From CAZGTQ01 sp964528575 (GTDB lineage Bacteria; Planctomycetota; UBA1135; GCA-002686595), in NCBI GenBank assembly GCA_964528575.1, contig CAZGTQ010000145.1, forward strand, positions 1 to 18,402: DNA of 18,402 bases. Reading direction: 5' to 3'. A program made the translations under genes and the position numbers. A model generated the notes under the pieces. The model was given only the letters and a program-made list of their open reading frames with translations, was not told the DNA's origin and ran no database searches. How positions within the stretch are numbered: the stretch's first letter is position 1; every line of letters begins with the position of its first letter. Below, one piece after another: positions 1-6,749 of the stretch.

Positions 1-2
1 AG

Positions 3-56
3 AGGTCGACCATGGGGCGAGCGATCCTAGCCTCGCTGGTACGCTGCGCGCGTTGA
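3..56 (+). CDS. possible 3' end of an upstream gene (partial)
   Basis: An open frame enters from the window edge and ends at a TGA at 54-56. Its last residues read MGRAILASLVRCAR. That stop overlaps the TTG start at 53 of the next gene as TTGA, which mirrors the ATGA junctions at 844 and 1830. This makes a coupled upstream gene plausible. The tail does not resemble the conserved C-termini of the two following paralogues (FALR and FGLR), so it is not clearly another copy. Only 17 codons are visible, so the frame could equally be chance. Confidence 0.25.
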   Translation, partial: RSTMGRAILASLVRCAR

Positions 57-847
57 AGAGAGGATCGAAGTTCGCCGTCGTCGCGCTGCTCGCGCTCGGC
101 GCGGTCGCGCTGCCGCTCGCGTGGCACTTCGGCTTGCGCTACCGCGTGAGTCCGGCGGAGGAAGCGCGCGTCGCGGCCGCGTGGGCCGAGCTCGAGGCAT
201 GGGCGGCGGAGGTCACGCCGGCACCGAACGGTGGCGACCCTCTGTTGGCCGTGCTCGACGTGCTCGAGCGGGCGCACGCATCCGATGGTGGCGCGGGCCT
301 GGGGACCGATCGCCTCGACGGGGGCACGTGGGAGCAGCTCCGGCTCGCGAGGCTCGTCGCCGCTCGTGCGCATCGGGAGCCGGACGCCGCGGACGCGCTC
401 GCGCAACTGGGCCACGTGCTGCGCACGCAGGGCGGCTACACCGACTTCTGTGCCGGCGTGGCGTGCGTCGAGTACGTGACCGAGCTCGCGGAGGAAGGGC
501 ACGGGCTCGACCCGAGCGCCGCGGCGCGCTGGCGGATGGATCCCGAGCAGTTCCTCCACGCCATCGTGCGCCAGACGGTCGCCGACGGGAAGCTGGCGAG
601 CGAGGCGGACGACTCCGCGCGTGCACGCCACGCGCGGCACGCGCTCCGCCGCCTCGCGACGGACGTCCTCCTGCCCTACCGCGACGAGCCGCTCGACCTC
701 GGCGAGCTCGCGCGCGCGTACGAGGAAGCGCTCGAGCGTTTGGCTCGCGACGACCTCGCGCAAGGGCTCGCCGCGAACGTGCCGTCGATGGCGCAGGTCG
801 TGCGCACGAGGATCGACGAGTACGACGAGGTCTTCGCGCTGCGATGA
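53..847 (+). CDS. membrane-anchored hypothetical protein, first tandem paralogue
   Basis: I do not recognise this family. The 264-residue product has a basic N-terminus (MKRGSK) and one hydrophobic helix at about residues 8-27, followed by a soluble, mostly helical, Ala/Glu/Arg-rich region with no catalytic motif I can name. This suggests an inner-membrane protein with a single N-terminal anchor, or an uncleaved signal. The TTG start is chosen because it aligns with the ATG of the next gene (MKRRRL) and overlaps an upstream TGA; the frame is open to the window edge, so a longer form cannot be excluded. The first 60 or so residues are nearly identical to the downstream paralogue, including the ALPLAWHF, AWAELEAWAAEVTPAPNG and LGHVLRT blocks. 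It is about 65 residues shorter, mainly through a missing internal block after residue 70. Its stop overlaps the next start as ATGA, so the two are probably translated together. Confidence 0.75.
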   Translation: MKRGSKFAVVALLALGAVALPLAWHFGLRYRVSPAEEARVAAAWAELEAWAAEVTPAPNGGDPLLAVLDVLERAHASDGGAGLGTDRLDGGTWEQLRLARLVAARAHREPDAADALAQLGHVLRTQGGYTDFCAGVACVEYVTELAEEGHGLDPSAAARWRMDPEQFLHAIVRQTVADGKLASEADDSARARHARHALRRLATDVLLPYRDEPLDLGELARAYEEALERLARDDLAQGLAANVPSMAQVVRTRIDEYDEVFALR

Positions 848-1833
848 AGCGCCGCCGCCTGCTCTCGATCGTCGCCGCGCTCGCGCTCGCGTTCGTCGCG
901 CTGCCGCTCGCGTGGCACTTCGCGTTCCGCTACCGCGTGAGCGCCGCGGAAGAAGCGCGCGTCGCGGCCGCGTGGGCGGAGCTCGAGGCGTGGGCGGCGG
1001 AGGTCACGCCGGCGCCGAACGGTGCCGACCGCCTCGCGGCGGTGCTCGATCTCGTCGAGCGAGCGCAGGAGGACGACCCCGAGCACCTCTACGAGCCCGA
1101 ATTGGATGAAGAGACCGGCGTGACCTTGCTGAACCTGCGGCGCGGCTTGCGCCGGGAGGAGTTGCCGGAGTCGTGGGTCGCCGCGCTCGACGCGTTCCTC
1201 GCGTGGCACCGCGCGGACGGGGGCCGCGGCTTCGAGCTGCGGTATCTCGAGAACCGAAGCGGCGGGTGCGTGTGGCTCGCGGAGCTCGCCCTCGCGCTCG
1301 CGGACGAGGAGCCGGACGTCGTGGCTGCGCTCGCGCGGCTCGGCCACGTGCTGCGAACGCGCGGCAACGACGTCGATTACCAGTTGGGTCTGGCCCTCGT
1401 CGGCTTCCTGATCGCGGCTGCCGAAGATGGCCACGCGCTCGATTCCGCGCACGCCGCGCGCTGGCGACCCGAGCTCGACGAGCTCGTCCATGCCCTCGTG
1501 CGCGATCTCGTCGCAGCGCAGCGATGGGCGGCCGACATGCTCGCCGCGGGCGAAGGCGGCGATCTCTCGAGCTCTTTGGAAGGAACGGACGCCGCGCGCG
1601 TGCGCTACGAGCTCCACGTGTTCCGCCGACTGGCGACGGAGCTCTTTCTGCCGTTGCGTGACGAGCCCTTCGATGTCGCGGAGCTAGCGCGCGCGGAGAG
1701 CGAGGCCGTCGAGCGAACGCGCGGCGAGGAGCCGAACGCACTCCTCTACCTCCTGATCACGCCGAGCGTGCTCGACGACGGCTCGCTGCGCGAGCTGATC
1801 GACGACTACGACGCGGCGTTCGGCCTGCGATGA
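844..1833 (+). CDS. membrane-anchored hypothetical protein, second tandem paralogue
   Basis: This 329-residue protein is a paralogue of the preceding gene and of unknown function. It has a basic N-terminus (MKRRRL), a hydrophobic helix at about residues 7-26, and a helical soluble region that continues to the end. The shared blocks are AWAELEAWAAEVTPAPNG near the N-terminus, LGHVLRTRG in the middle, and FRRLATELFLPLRDEPFD near the C-terminus. It carries an extra segment of about 65 residues, including a helical stretch around LPESWVAALDAFLAWHR, that is missing from the first copy. The ATG lies inside the ATGA overlap with the upstream gene, which implies coupling. Its own stop forms another ATGA with the stub at 1830. 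The near-identical 5' ends point to a recent duplication or gene conversion. No enzymatic motif is visible. Confidence 0.8.
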   Translation: MKRRRLLSIVAALALAFVALPLAWHFAFRYRVSAAEEARVAAAWAELEAWAAEVTPAPNGADRLAAVLDLVERAQEDDPEHLYEPELDEETGVTLLNLRRGLRREELPESWVAALDAFLAWHRADGGRGFELRYLENRSGGCVWLAELALALADEEPDVVAALARLGHVLRTRGNDVDYQLGLALVGFLIAAAEDGHALDSAHAARWRPELDELVHALVRDLVAAQRWAADMLAAGEGGDLSSSLEGTDAARVRYELHVFRRLATELFLPLRDEPFDVAELARAESEAVERTRGEEPNALLYLLITPSVLDDGSLRELIDDYDAAFGLR

Positions 1834-1865
1834 AGCGGCGCCGCTGGCTGCTCGTGCTCCGGTGA
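1830..1865 (+). pseudogene. truncated third copy of the tandem paralogue (5' stub)
   Basis: ATG at 1830 overlaps the TGA of the previous gene in the same ATGA arrangement that joins the first two copies. The 11 codons read MKRRRWLLVLR before a TGA at 1863-1865, close to the MKRRRLLSIV start of the second copy. This looks like the start of a third tandem copy cut off after about 33 bases. The convergent neighbour ends only four bases further on, so the rest of the copy was probably lost by deletion at this junction. A chance short frame is the alternative, but the repeated overlap and matching first residues argue against it. Confidence 0.5.
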
Positions 1866-1869
1866 CGCG

Positions 1870-2160
1870 CTACGGGAAGCCGTGGTCGCCGTCGCCGATG
1901 CCGTACTTGCGCACGAGCGTGTCGAGCAGCACGCGCACTTCGCCCCACAGACGCTCGCCGCGCTCGTGGAGGTCGTCCCAGGTGTCCTTGCTGCGGTCCT
2001 CGAGCTCGTCCAGCACCTCGCGCATGCGATCGCGCTTCGTCTCGAGCGCGGCGTGCTCGTCGACGCTCGTCGCGTCGGCGAGCTCCTTCTCGAGATAGCC
2101 GAGCCTCGTCTCGAGGCTGTCGATGCGCTTGCGCAGCTCGTCTTCGTAGGCGGACTTCAT
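1870..2160 (-). CDS. small coiled-coil protein
   Basis: This 96-residue, highly charged protein is predicted to be almost entirely alpha-helical. Heptad-like spacing of hydrophobic residues runs through LRKRIDSLETRLGYLEKEL and on through the Glu/Arg-rich middle (about residues 5-80), so a coiled-coil dimer or trimer is likely. There is no signal peptide or membrane helix, which suggests a cytoplasmic location. The frame extends 15 codons further upstream, but the ATG at 2160 is preferred because AGGA lies nine bases before it, and an upstream start would fall inside the preceding gene. The upstream membrane-protein gene ends 16 bases before this ATG, so the two are probably co-transcribed. 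It converges with the stub at 1830-1865, four bases away. Function is unknown; many short coiled-coil proteins look like this and the sequence gives no family. Confidence 0.7.
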   Translation of the reverse strand: MKSAYEDELRKRIDSLETRLGYLEKELADATSVDEHAALETKRDRMREVLDELEDRSKDTWDDLHERGERLWGEVRVLLDTLVRKYGIGDGDHGFP

Positions 2161-2176
2161 GTCACCATTTCCTAGG

Positions 2177-2800
2177 TCAACCTTCGACGTACCACGAGAG
2201 CGCATTGCCGACGTCGTACCACCCGATCACGAGCAGCACGACGTGTCCGGCGAGCCAGAGCGCGAGCGAGCGGCTCCGCTCGCGCGCCGTGGTGCCGCAC
2301 CACCCCGCGAAGAACGGAGCGAGCGGCGCGGCGAGATACGTCGCGACGAGCGCCCACGTGAGCACGTCGACGTGCAGTCCGAGCGTCGCGAGCTCCGGCA
2401 ACGCAGGCACGCGCTGGACGCCGAACCAAGCGTCGCCGCGCGGCCACGCTCCCGCCACGATCGACGCACGGATCCAGAGCGAGCCGAGCAGCCCGAGCGC
2501 GACCCACGGCGACCAGCGCAGCGCGCGCTCGAGGGCGACGACCGCTCGAGAACGCGCGGCGCGGCCGAAGCGCCGCTCCGCGCCCGCGCCGAGCGCGCAG
2601 AGCGCGCACGCCGCGACGACGAGGAGCCCGCTCGCGATCGGCAGCGCCGCGGCCGCCGGCTCGTCCGCGAGCACGACGGCGAAGGCCGCCACGAGATGGA
2701 CGAGCAGCAGCAGGCCCGGCAGCCGGCCGTGCGGCGTGGCTTCGGCGGTGGCGTCGGCGCGCGCGGTCACGGGTCGATCGTAGCTCCGCGGAGCGCGCAC
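2177..2800 (-). CDS. multi-pass membrane protein of unknown function
   Basis: This is a 207-residue integral membrane protein with about five hydrophobic segments: LPGLLLLVHLVAAFAVVLA, a stretch around IASGLLVVAACALCALG, WVALGLLGSLWIRASIV, VLTWALVATYLAAPLAPFF and LALWLAGHVVLLVIGWYDV. The loops are Arg-rich and there is no recognisable transporter or enzyme motif. The frame opens with GTG at 2800; a second GTG at 2770 is equally possible, and neither has a clear Shine-Dalgarno. The competing minus-strand frame beginning at 2936 is arginine-rich and lacks these helices, so it is taken as a shadow. The gene lies between the sigma-HEAT gene (136 bases upstream in transcription) and the coiled-coil gene (16 bases downstream), all on the minus strand. 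Confidence 0.65.
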   Translation of the reverse strand: MRAPRSYDRPVTARADATAEATPHGRLPGLLLLVHLVAAFAVVLADEPAAAALPIASGLLVVAACALCALGAGAERRFGRAARSRAVVALERALRWSPWVALGLLGSLWIRASIVAGAWPRGDAWFGVQRVPALPELATLGLHVDVLTWALVATYLAAPLAPFFAGWCGTTARERSRSLALWLAGHVVLLVIGWYDVGNALSWYVEG

Positions 2801-2897
2801 CGCAGGCGCGTTTCGCCGGACGGCGGCCCACCACCCCCGCCCTCCACCCTTGGACCGGCGATTTCGTGAGCGGTGGCGGCCGGTGCGGAGCTTCTTT

Positions 2898-2910
2898 GGG
2901 AGCGCCTCCC
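2898..2910 (-). terminator. weak hairpin after the sigma-HEAT gene
   Basis: Downstream of the TAG at 2937-2939, the minus strand carries GGGAG-GCG-CTCCC, a 5-bp perfect stem with a 3-base loop, followed by AAAGAAG. There is no U-tract, so it is not a classical intrinsic terminator. It could slow polymerase or mark a processed 3' end. The rest of the 136-base gap holds no further structure that I can support. Confidence 0.2.
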
Positions 2911-2936
2911 CTATGCCATCTGGCGGCGCTTGCCAT

Positions 2937-4892
2937 CTACCGGCGTTCGAGCTGCGCGAGCGCGCGGCGGGCCGCCGTGCGCACGTGCTCGGGGCGCCGC
3001 TCGTCCGCGGCGATCGCGTGGAGCCACGCCGCGTCGTCCGCTCCGCCGTACTGGCCGACGAGGAGCAGCGCGTCGGCCTGGGTGCCTGCGTCGGTGCGCG
3101 CCTCGAAGAGCGCGTGCATCGCCGCCACGACGACGTGGCCGTGCTCGGCCGGCACGCCGTGACCGAGGCCCCAGAGCGCGCGCGACCAGTCGTTCGGGTC
3201 GGGGTCGGCGAGCACGGCGACGAGACGGTCGACCACCGCGCGCGACTTGTCCTGCAGCGTCGAGAGACCGAAGTAGATCGCGTCGTGCCGCGACGGGCTC
3301 TTCGGCTCCGACAGCGCGAGCAAGCGCGCCTCGATCGCCGGCGACACGCGCGCGCCCCACAGGCCGCGCAGCACCTCGCGCAGCGTGTGCACTTCCTCGT
3401 TCTCGAACAGGCGCAGCACCGCGTCGCCCACGCGGCCCGTGAGCTCGCCGCCGGAGTGCAGGAAGAGCAAGTGCGACGCCGCCTGCTGCGCGCGCTCCGA
3501 CGGGTCGTCGACGAGCGCGAGCGCGAGCTCGAGATCCTCCGGACGATGCTCCGTGGCGTACAGCGCGTACAGCGCCGTCACGCGCTCCTCGCCGCTCGCC
3601 TCGCGCGCGATCGCGAGCACCGGCGCACGCAACGCGCCCTTGTCGAACTTCACGTCGCCGAGCCGAGCGAGCGCGCGGCACGCCGCGATGCGCGCGTCCG
3701 GGTCGGCCGAGCGCAGCGCCGCGTCGATCGCGTCGAGCGCCGCGGCGCGTCGCGCCGGATCGGCGAGCTGGCTCACGCCCTCGGCCCACTCCTGCGCTTT
3801 CGCGAGCCACGGGCCCGCCTCGACGCGCGTCGCCCGGAGGCGGCGCGCCTCGGCGTCGGCGATCCGCCGCTTCGCCGCGAGGAGCGCGTTCCACGCCGCA
3901 TCCGCCTCGGCCCCGCCGCCGTGCGCCGTCTCGAGCAACTGCGCGACGAGCGCGTCGAGCTCCGCGCTGCGCGCCTGGACCGCGCTCTGCGCCACGGGCA
4001 CCGGCTCGCGCGGCCCGGGATCCTGGGCGAGGCCGGGCGCGACCGCGCCGAGCGCGAGCGGGAGAGCGAGCAAGTGAGTCGTCTTCATGGCGGTCTCCGT
4101 GCCTTGGCTCGTGAGCCGTTCGTTCGTGAGCCGTTCGATCGTGAGCAGTTGGACGGGAGCGAGAGCGAGAGCGGCGAGGGCGCACGCGGACGCGCCCCAC
4201 ACGACGGGCGCGGAGGTCGCGCTCGCCTGCACCGCGACCGCCCACACGCCGAGCTGCGACGGCGCGTTCGCGGATGCGTGAGCGAGGATCGTCCGCCGCA
4301 CGGCGTCGAGCTCCGACGCCCCCCGCGCGCGCCATCCGAGCACGGCCGCGAGGCCGAAGACGCCGCGCGGGAGCGCGCGCCGCAGCCGCGCGAGCCCGCG
4401 CCGGAGCTGCACGCGCACCGTGTTGGCGGGCCGGCCGAGCCGCGCCGCGACGTCGCACGCGGGCTCGCCGCCGAAGAGCACCGGCTCGATCACCTCGCGG
4501 TCGCGCGCGGGGATCCGCGCGAGCGCTTCGAGCACCGCGGCGGGCACCTCGGCGCGCGCGGCGGCGTCGGCGGGATCGCTCGCCTCGCGCCCGGCGAGCC
4601 GCTCGGCGTCCGGCCGGCGCGCGGCGCAGCGGCGGTGCTTCGCCGCCTCGCGCCACAGGATCCCCCAGAGCCACGCGCGCAGCTCGAGCGACGCGTCGAA
4701 GGCCGCCGCGCGCTGCATCGCGCGCAAGAACGTGAGCTGCACGAGATCGTCGGCGTCGCCCGGCCCGACGAGCCGCGCGGCGACCGCCCGCAGGTCGGGC
4801 GCGGTCGCGTCGAACACGGCCGCGAGCGCCCGCCCGTCCCCGCGCTCGCGGAAACGGACGAACAGCCGGACGAGAGCGGCGTCGCGCATCAC
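2937..4892 (-). CDS. ECF-type sigma factor read continuously into a HEAT-like domain
   Basis: The frame encodes 651 residues. Residues 20-90 are a sigma region 2, with DADDLVQLTFLRAMQ followed by a Trp-rich LRAWLWGILWREA helix. Residues 117-172 are a sigma region 4 with a helix-turn-helix (DVAARLGRPANTVRVQLRR). A linker leads to a hydrophobic helix at about 228-250, then a short 5-residue repeat (LTIER, LTNER, LTSQG). A perfect signal-peptide-like start follows at M269 (MKTTHLLALPLALGAVAPGLAQ). The remaining 360 residues are Ala/Arg/Leu-rich helical repeats resembling HEAT or Armadillo units, such as AALDAIDAALRSADPDARIAACRALARLGD cut into two helices. The GTG at 4892 is chosen because GGGGAG lies nine bases upstream; ATG at 4889 is next in line. 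It may be a membrane-tethered sigma factor with an export-side or regulatory domain, or two overlapping genes whose intervening stop is missing. The FG-GAP gene ends 80 bases upstream on the same strand. Confidence 0.75.
   Translation of the reverse strand: MMRDAALVRLFVRFRERGDGRALAAVFDATAPDLRAVAARLVGPGDADDLVQLTFLRAMQRAAAFDASLELRAWLWGILWREAAKHRRCAARRPDAERLAGREASDPADAAARAEVPAAVLEALARIPARDREVIEPVLFGGEPACDVAARLGRPANTVRVQLRRGLARLRRALPRGVFGLAAVLGWRARGASELDAVRRTILAHASANAPSQLGVWAVAVQASATSAPVVWGASACALAALALAPVQLLTIERLTNERLTSQGTETAMKTTHLLALPLALGAVAPGLAQDPGPREPVPVAQSAVQARSAELDALVAQLLETAHGGGAEADAAWNALLAAKRRIADAEARRLRATRVEAGPWLAKAQEWAEGVSQLADPARRAAALDAIDAALRSADPDARIAACRALARLGDVKFDKGALRAPVLAIAREASGEERVTALYALYATEHRPEDLELALALVDDPSERAQQAASHLLFLHSGGELTGRVGDAVLRLFENEEVHTLREVLRGLWGARVSPAIEARLLALSEPKSPSRHDAIYFGLSTLQDKSRAVVDRLVAVLADPDPNDWSRALWGLGHGVPAEHGHVVVAAMHALFEARTDAGTQADALLLVGQYGGADDAAWLHAIAADERRPEHVRTAARRALAQLERR
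4086..4099 (-). promoter_or_regulatory. internal ribosome binding site and start for a secreted HEAT-like protein
   Basis: On the minus strand, CGGAG sits six bases before the in-frame ATG at 4088-4086. The ATG is followed directly by a textbook signal peptide (basic start, hydrophobic core, then PGLAQ). Initiation here would give a 383-residue exported HEAT-like protein (2937-4088) without the sigma domain. If so, the sigma frame has lost its stop, or the gene makes both a long and a short product. The site is seen in the sequence; its use is inference. Confidence 0.45.
4109..4153. repeat. three tandem 15-bp repeats at the sigma/HEAT junction
   Basis: Three 15-bp units lie head to tail at 4109-4123, 4124-4138 and 4139-4153. 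Units one and two differ at one base (TCGTGAGCCGTTCGT and TCGTGAGCCGTTCGA), and unit three at two more (TCGTGAGCAGTTGGA). Fifteen is a multiple of three, so in the minus-strand frame they encode the pentapeptide series LTIER, LTNER, LTSQG. Copy-number change would alter the linker length without breaking the frame. Confidence 0.85.
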
Positions 4893-4959
4893 GCTCTCAC
4901 TCTCCCCGCGCTCGCCGAGCGTGACGCTCCGCGCGCGACTTTCTCGAGTCCAGCAGCTT

Positions 4960-4985
4960 TCAGTACAGCAGCTCAGTACAGCAGC
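4960..4985. repeat. 13-bp tandem duplication across an FG-GAP gene stop codon
   Basis: The 13-mer TCAGTACAGCAGC occurs at 4960-4972 and again, exactly, at 4973-4985. The second copy contains the stop codon of the minus-strand FG-GAP gene (TGA at 4975-4973) and its last residues, and the first copy repeats them just downstream. A degenerate third piece (CCAGCAGCTT) precedes at 4950. It looks like replication slippage. Confidence 0.85.
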
Positions 4986-6592
4986 AGGGTGCGCGCTTCG
5001 CTCGCGAACGTCGTCAGCGGGATCGGCCCGTTCAGGTCGAAGGCGAGGAACGCGTGGACGAAGAAGAGCCCCGCGACGGAGGGCGGCAGCGGCGGCTTGA
5101 CGATGCGTGCCCCGCCGTCACCCGCGTAGTCGAGGACGCCGAACGTGCTCTGCAGGATCGGACCGTTCGCGGCGAGCAAGGTCTCGAGGAAGTAGCCGTC
5201 CGGGTTCAACGGCAGCGTCACTCCGTCGATCGTGATGCCGGGGGCGGTGCCCGAGCGCGAGCCGAGCACGAGATAGGGCGCGCCCGCGAATCCGGGCCCG
5301 GCGCGCAGCGTCAGGTACTGCGTCCCGGCGGGCTCGGCGGCGAGGAGCGGGGGCGACGCGTACAGGGAGGGACAGATGCTCTCCGACAGCGACAGGACGT
5401 GCGCGAAGTCGAGCCCCGTGACGATGCCGAGATCGCCCTCGATCTCGACGAACGAGCCGTACTGGATGTCCCCCCTGCTGGGAAGGAAGAGCCCCGTCGC
5501 CTGCCAGCCGCCGACCGGATCGTCGATGAGCGTGTAGACGCCGCCGGTGCCCGTCGCTCCCAGCGCCGGGTTCTTCGCGCCCGGGGCGCCGACGAGCGCG
5601 CGGTCGCCCCGCAGCGCGACTCCCGCTCCGAATCCCTCGTCCGGGATGCCCGACGCGATCCACGCGGTCTCGCTCCACCCGGCGGGTCCGCGCTCGAACA
5701 CGAACGCTCGTCCGTACGGGACGGTCGACGGCGAGCGCGGCGCGCCGACGAGCAACATGTCGCCCTCGACCGCGAGCGAAACCCCGAACCCGTCGGAGGG
5801 GCCGCCGATACTCGGCGTCAGGATCGCCGTGGCCGACCAGCCGACGTTCCCGTCGTGTACCGCCACGAGGCCGGGGCCCTGCGGAGCGCCGAAGAAGTCG
5901 ATCTGGTTCGTGCCGACGAAGATCTCGGTGCCCTCGAGCGCCACCGCACCGCCGAACACGTCTTGGGGGAGCGCGGCGCCCGGGCCGATCTTCGCGACCT
6001 CGCTCCACCCGCTCGGCCCGAGCTCGAACACGTACGCGGCGCCGGGCCCGAACGCCGAGAGCGGCGGGAGGTCCGCGTTCGGCGCGCCGACGGCGATGCG
6101 GCCGTCCTCGACGTCCACGGCGAAGCCGAACCACTCGTTCGGCGCGGCGTCGCCGGCGACGAGCTTCGTCGCCGGCACCCACGTCGAGCCGGAGCGCTCG
6201 AACACGTACGCCGCGCCCGGCCCGAACGGAACGCCCGCTCCCTGCGTGAAAGCACCGACGACGATGCGCGTCGCCGAGTCGTCGATGGCCACGTCGATGC
6301 CGAAGCGCGCGTCGGCGGGCGCGTCCCACGCACCGAGCGTCGCGCTGCGCGCCCAGCCGAACGGGCCGAGCTCGAACACGTGCACGCGGCCGGCGTTCTC
6401 CCCGAGTTGCTCGTCGTTCGGCGCGCCGACGACGATCGTCGTGCCTGCGGCGTCCAACGACCGGCCGAACAAGCCGCTGGGCAGCTCCCCGGGCAGGACG
6501 AGGTCGGCGATCTCGCACTGCGCGACGCCGGGCGTCGTCGCGGCTGCGAGCAGGACGGGGACCAGAACCCCGCGGAACGCAGATCCGTGCAT
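4973..6592 (-). CDS. secreted seven-bladed FG-GAP beta-propeller protein (paralogue 1)
   Basis: This 539-residue protein starts with a signal peptide (MHGSAFRGVLVPVLLAAATT, cleavage likely near GVA|QC). Seven FG-GAP units follow, each with the pattern FG..VA..G....VGAP and usually then GAAYVFE....GW...A. Recognisable unit starts are LFGRSLDAAG, RFGIDVAIDD, WFGFAVDVED, VFGGAVALEG, GFGVSLAVEG, GFGAGVALRG and QYGSFVEIEG. The last unit is short, as expected for a propeller closed by its N-terminus. Residues 407-539 form a separate C-terminal domain starting CPSLYASPPLL and containing YLVLGSRSGTAPG and VTLPLNPDGYF. The mature protein has just two cysteines, C26 and C407, which flank the propeller. 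FG-GAP propellers typically mediate binding or adhesion; no enzyme motif is visible. The ATG at 6592 has GGAGG eight bases before it. It is an equal-length paralogue of the gene at 6748-8367, 155 bases upstream. Confidence 0.85.
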   Translation of the reverse strand: MHGSAFRGVLVPVLLAAATTPGVAQCEIADLVLPGELPSGLFGRSLDAAGTTIVVGAPNDEQLGENAGRVHVFELGPFGWARSATLGAWDAPADARFGIDVAIDDSATRIVVGAFTQGAGVPFGPGAAYVFERSGSTWVPATKLVAGDAAPNEWFGFAVDVEDGRIAVGAPNADLPPLSAFGPGAAYVFELGPSGWSEVAKIGPGAALPQDVFGGAVALEGTEIFVGTNQIDFFGAPQGPGLVAVHDGNVGWSATAILTPSIGGPSDGFGVSLAVEGDMLLVGAPRSPSTVPYGRAFVFERGPAGWSETAWIASGIPDEGFGAGVALRGDRALVGAPGAKNPALGATGTGGVYTLIDDPVGGWQATGLFLPSRGDIQYGSFVEIEGDLGIVTGLDFAHVLSLSESICPSLYASPPLLAAEPAGTQYLTLRAGPGFAGAPYLVLGSRSGTAPGITIDGVTLPLNPDGYFLETLLAANGPILQSTFGVLDYAGDGGARIVKPPLPPSVAGLFFVHAFLAFDLNGPIPLTTFASEARTLLLY

Positions 6593-6705
6593 CGAAGGAG
6601 CCTCCGTGATCGACCAGCCAGGGCCGAGCAGCGTGCCGGGCCGGGCGGCGCGAACCGCAACAGGCTACAACGGACGGAGCCCGTTGGAGAGCCCCGAAAC
6701 CCGGC

Positions 6706-6749
6706 CGTCGTCTCGGCTGCCCGGACTCGTCGTTTCGGCTGCCCGGACT
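6706..6749. repeat. 22-bp tandem duplication across the second FG-GAP gene stop codon
   Basis: Two adjacent 22-bp units at 6706-6727 and 6728-6749 differ at one position (CGTCGTCTCGG versus CGTCGTTTCGG); both end GCTGCCCGGACT. The second unit runs into the stop codon (TAG, minus strand 6750-6748) of the upstream FG-GAP gene. The remainder of the 155-base gap between the two propeller genes holds only the Shine-Dalgarno of the downstream one. Confidence 0.85.

Noticed and set aside
2172..2936. A 254-codon minus-strand frame over the membrane-protein gene
   Set aside because: Product is Arg-rich without hydrophobic segments, while the other frame gives five clean membrane helices.
2850..5129. 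A 759-codon plus-strand frame opposite the sigma-HEAT gene
   Set aside because: Low-complexity Arg/Glu-rich product; the minus strand has sigma region 2 and 4 motifs and matched ribosome binding sites.
6515..6592. Lipoprotein signal at the Cys after the FG-GAP signal peptides
   Set aside because: The residues before the Cys are GVAQ and ASAQ; a canonical lipobox needs Gly, Ala or Ser directly before Cys, so ordinary signal peptidase cleavage before Gln is more likely.
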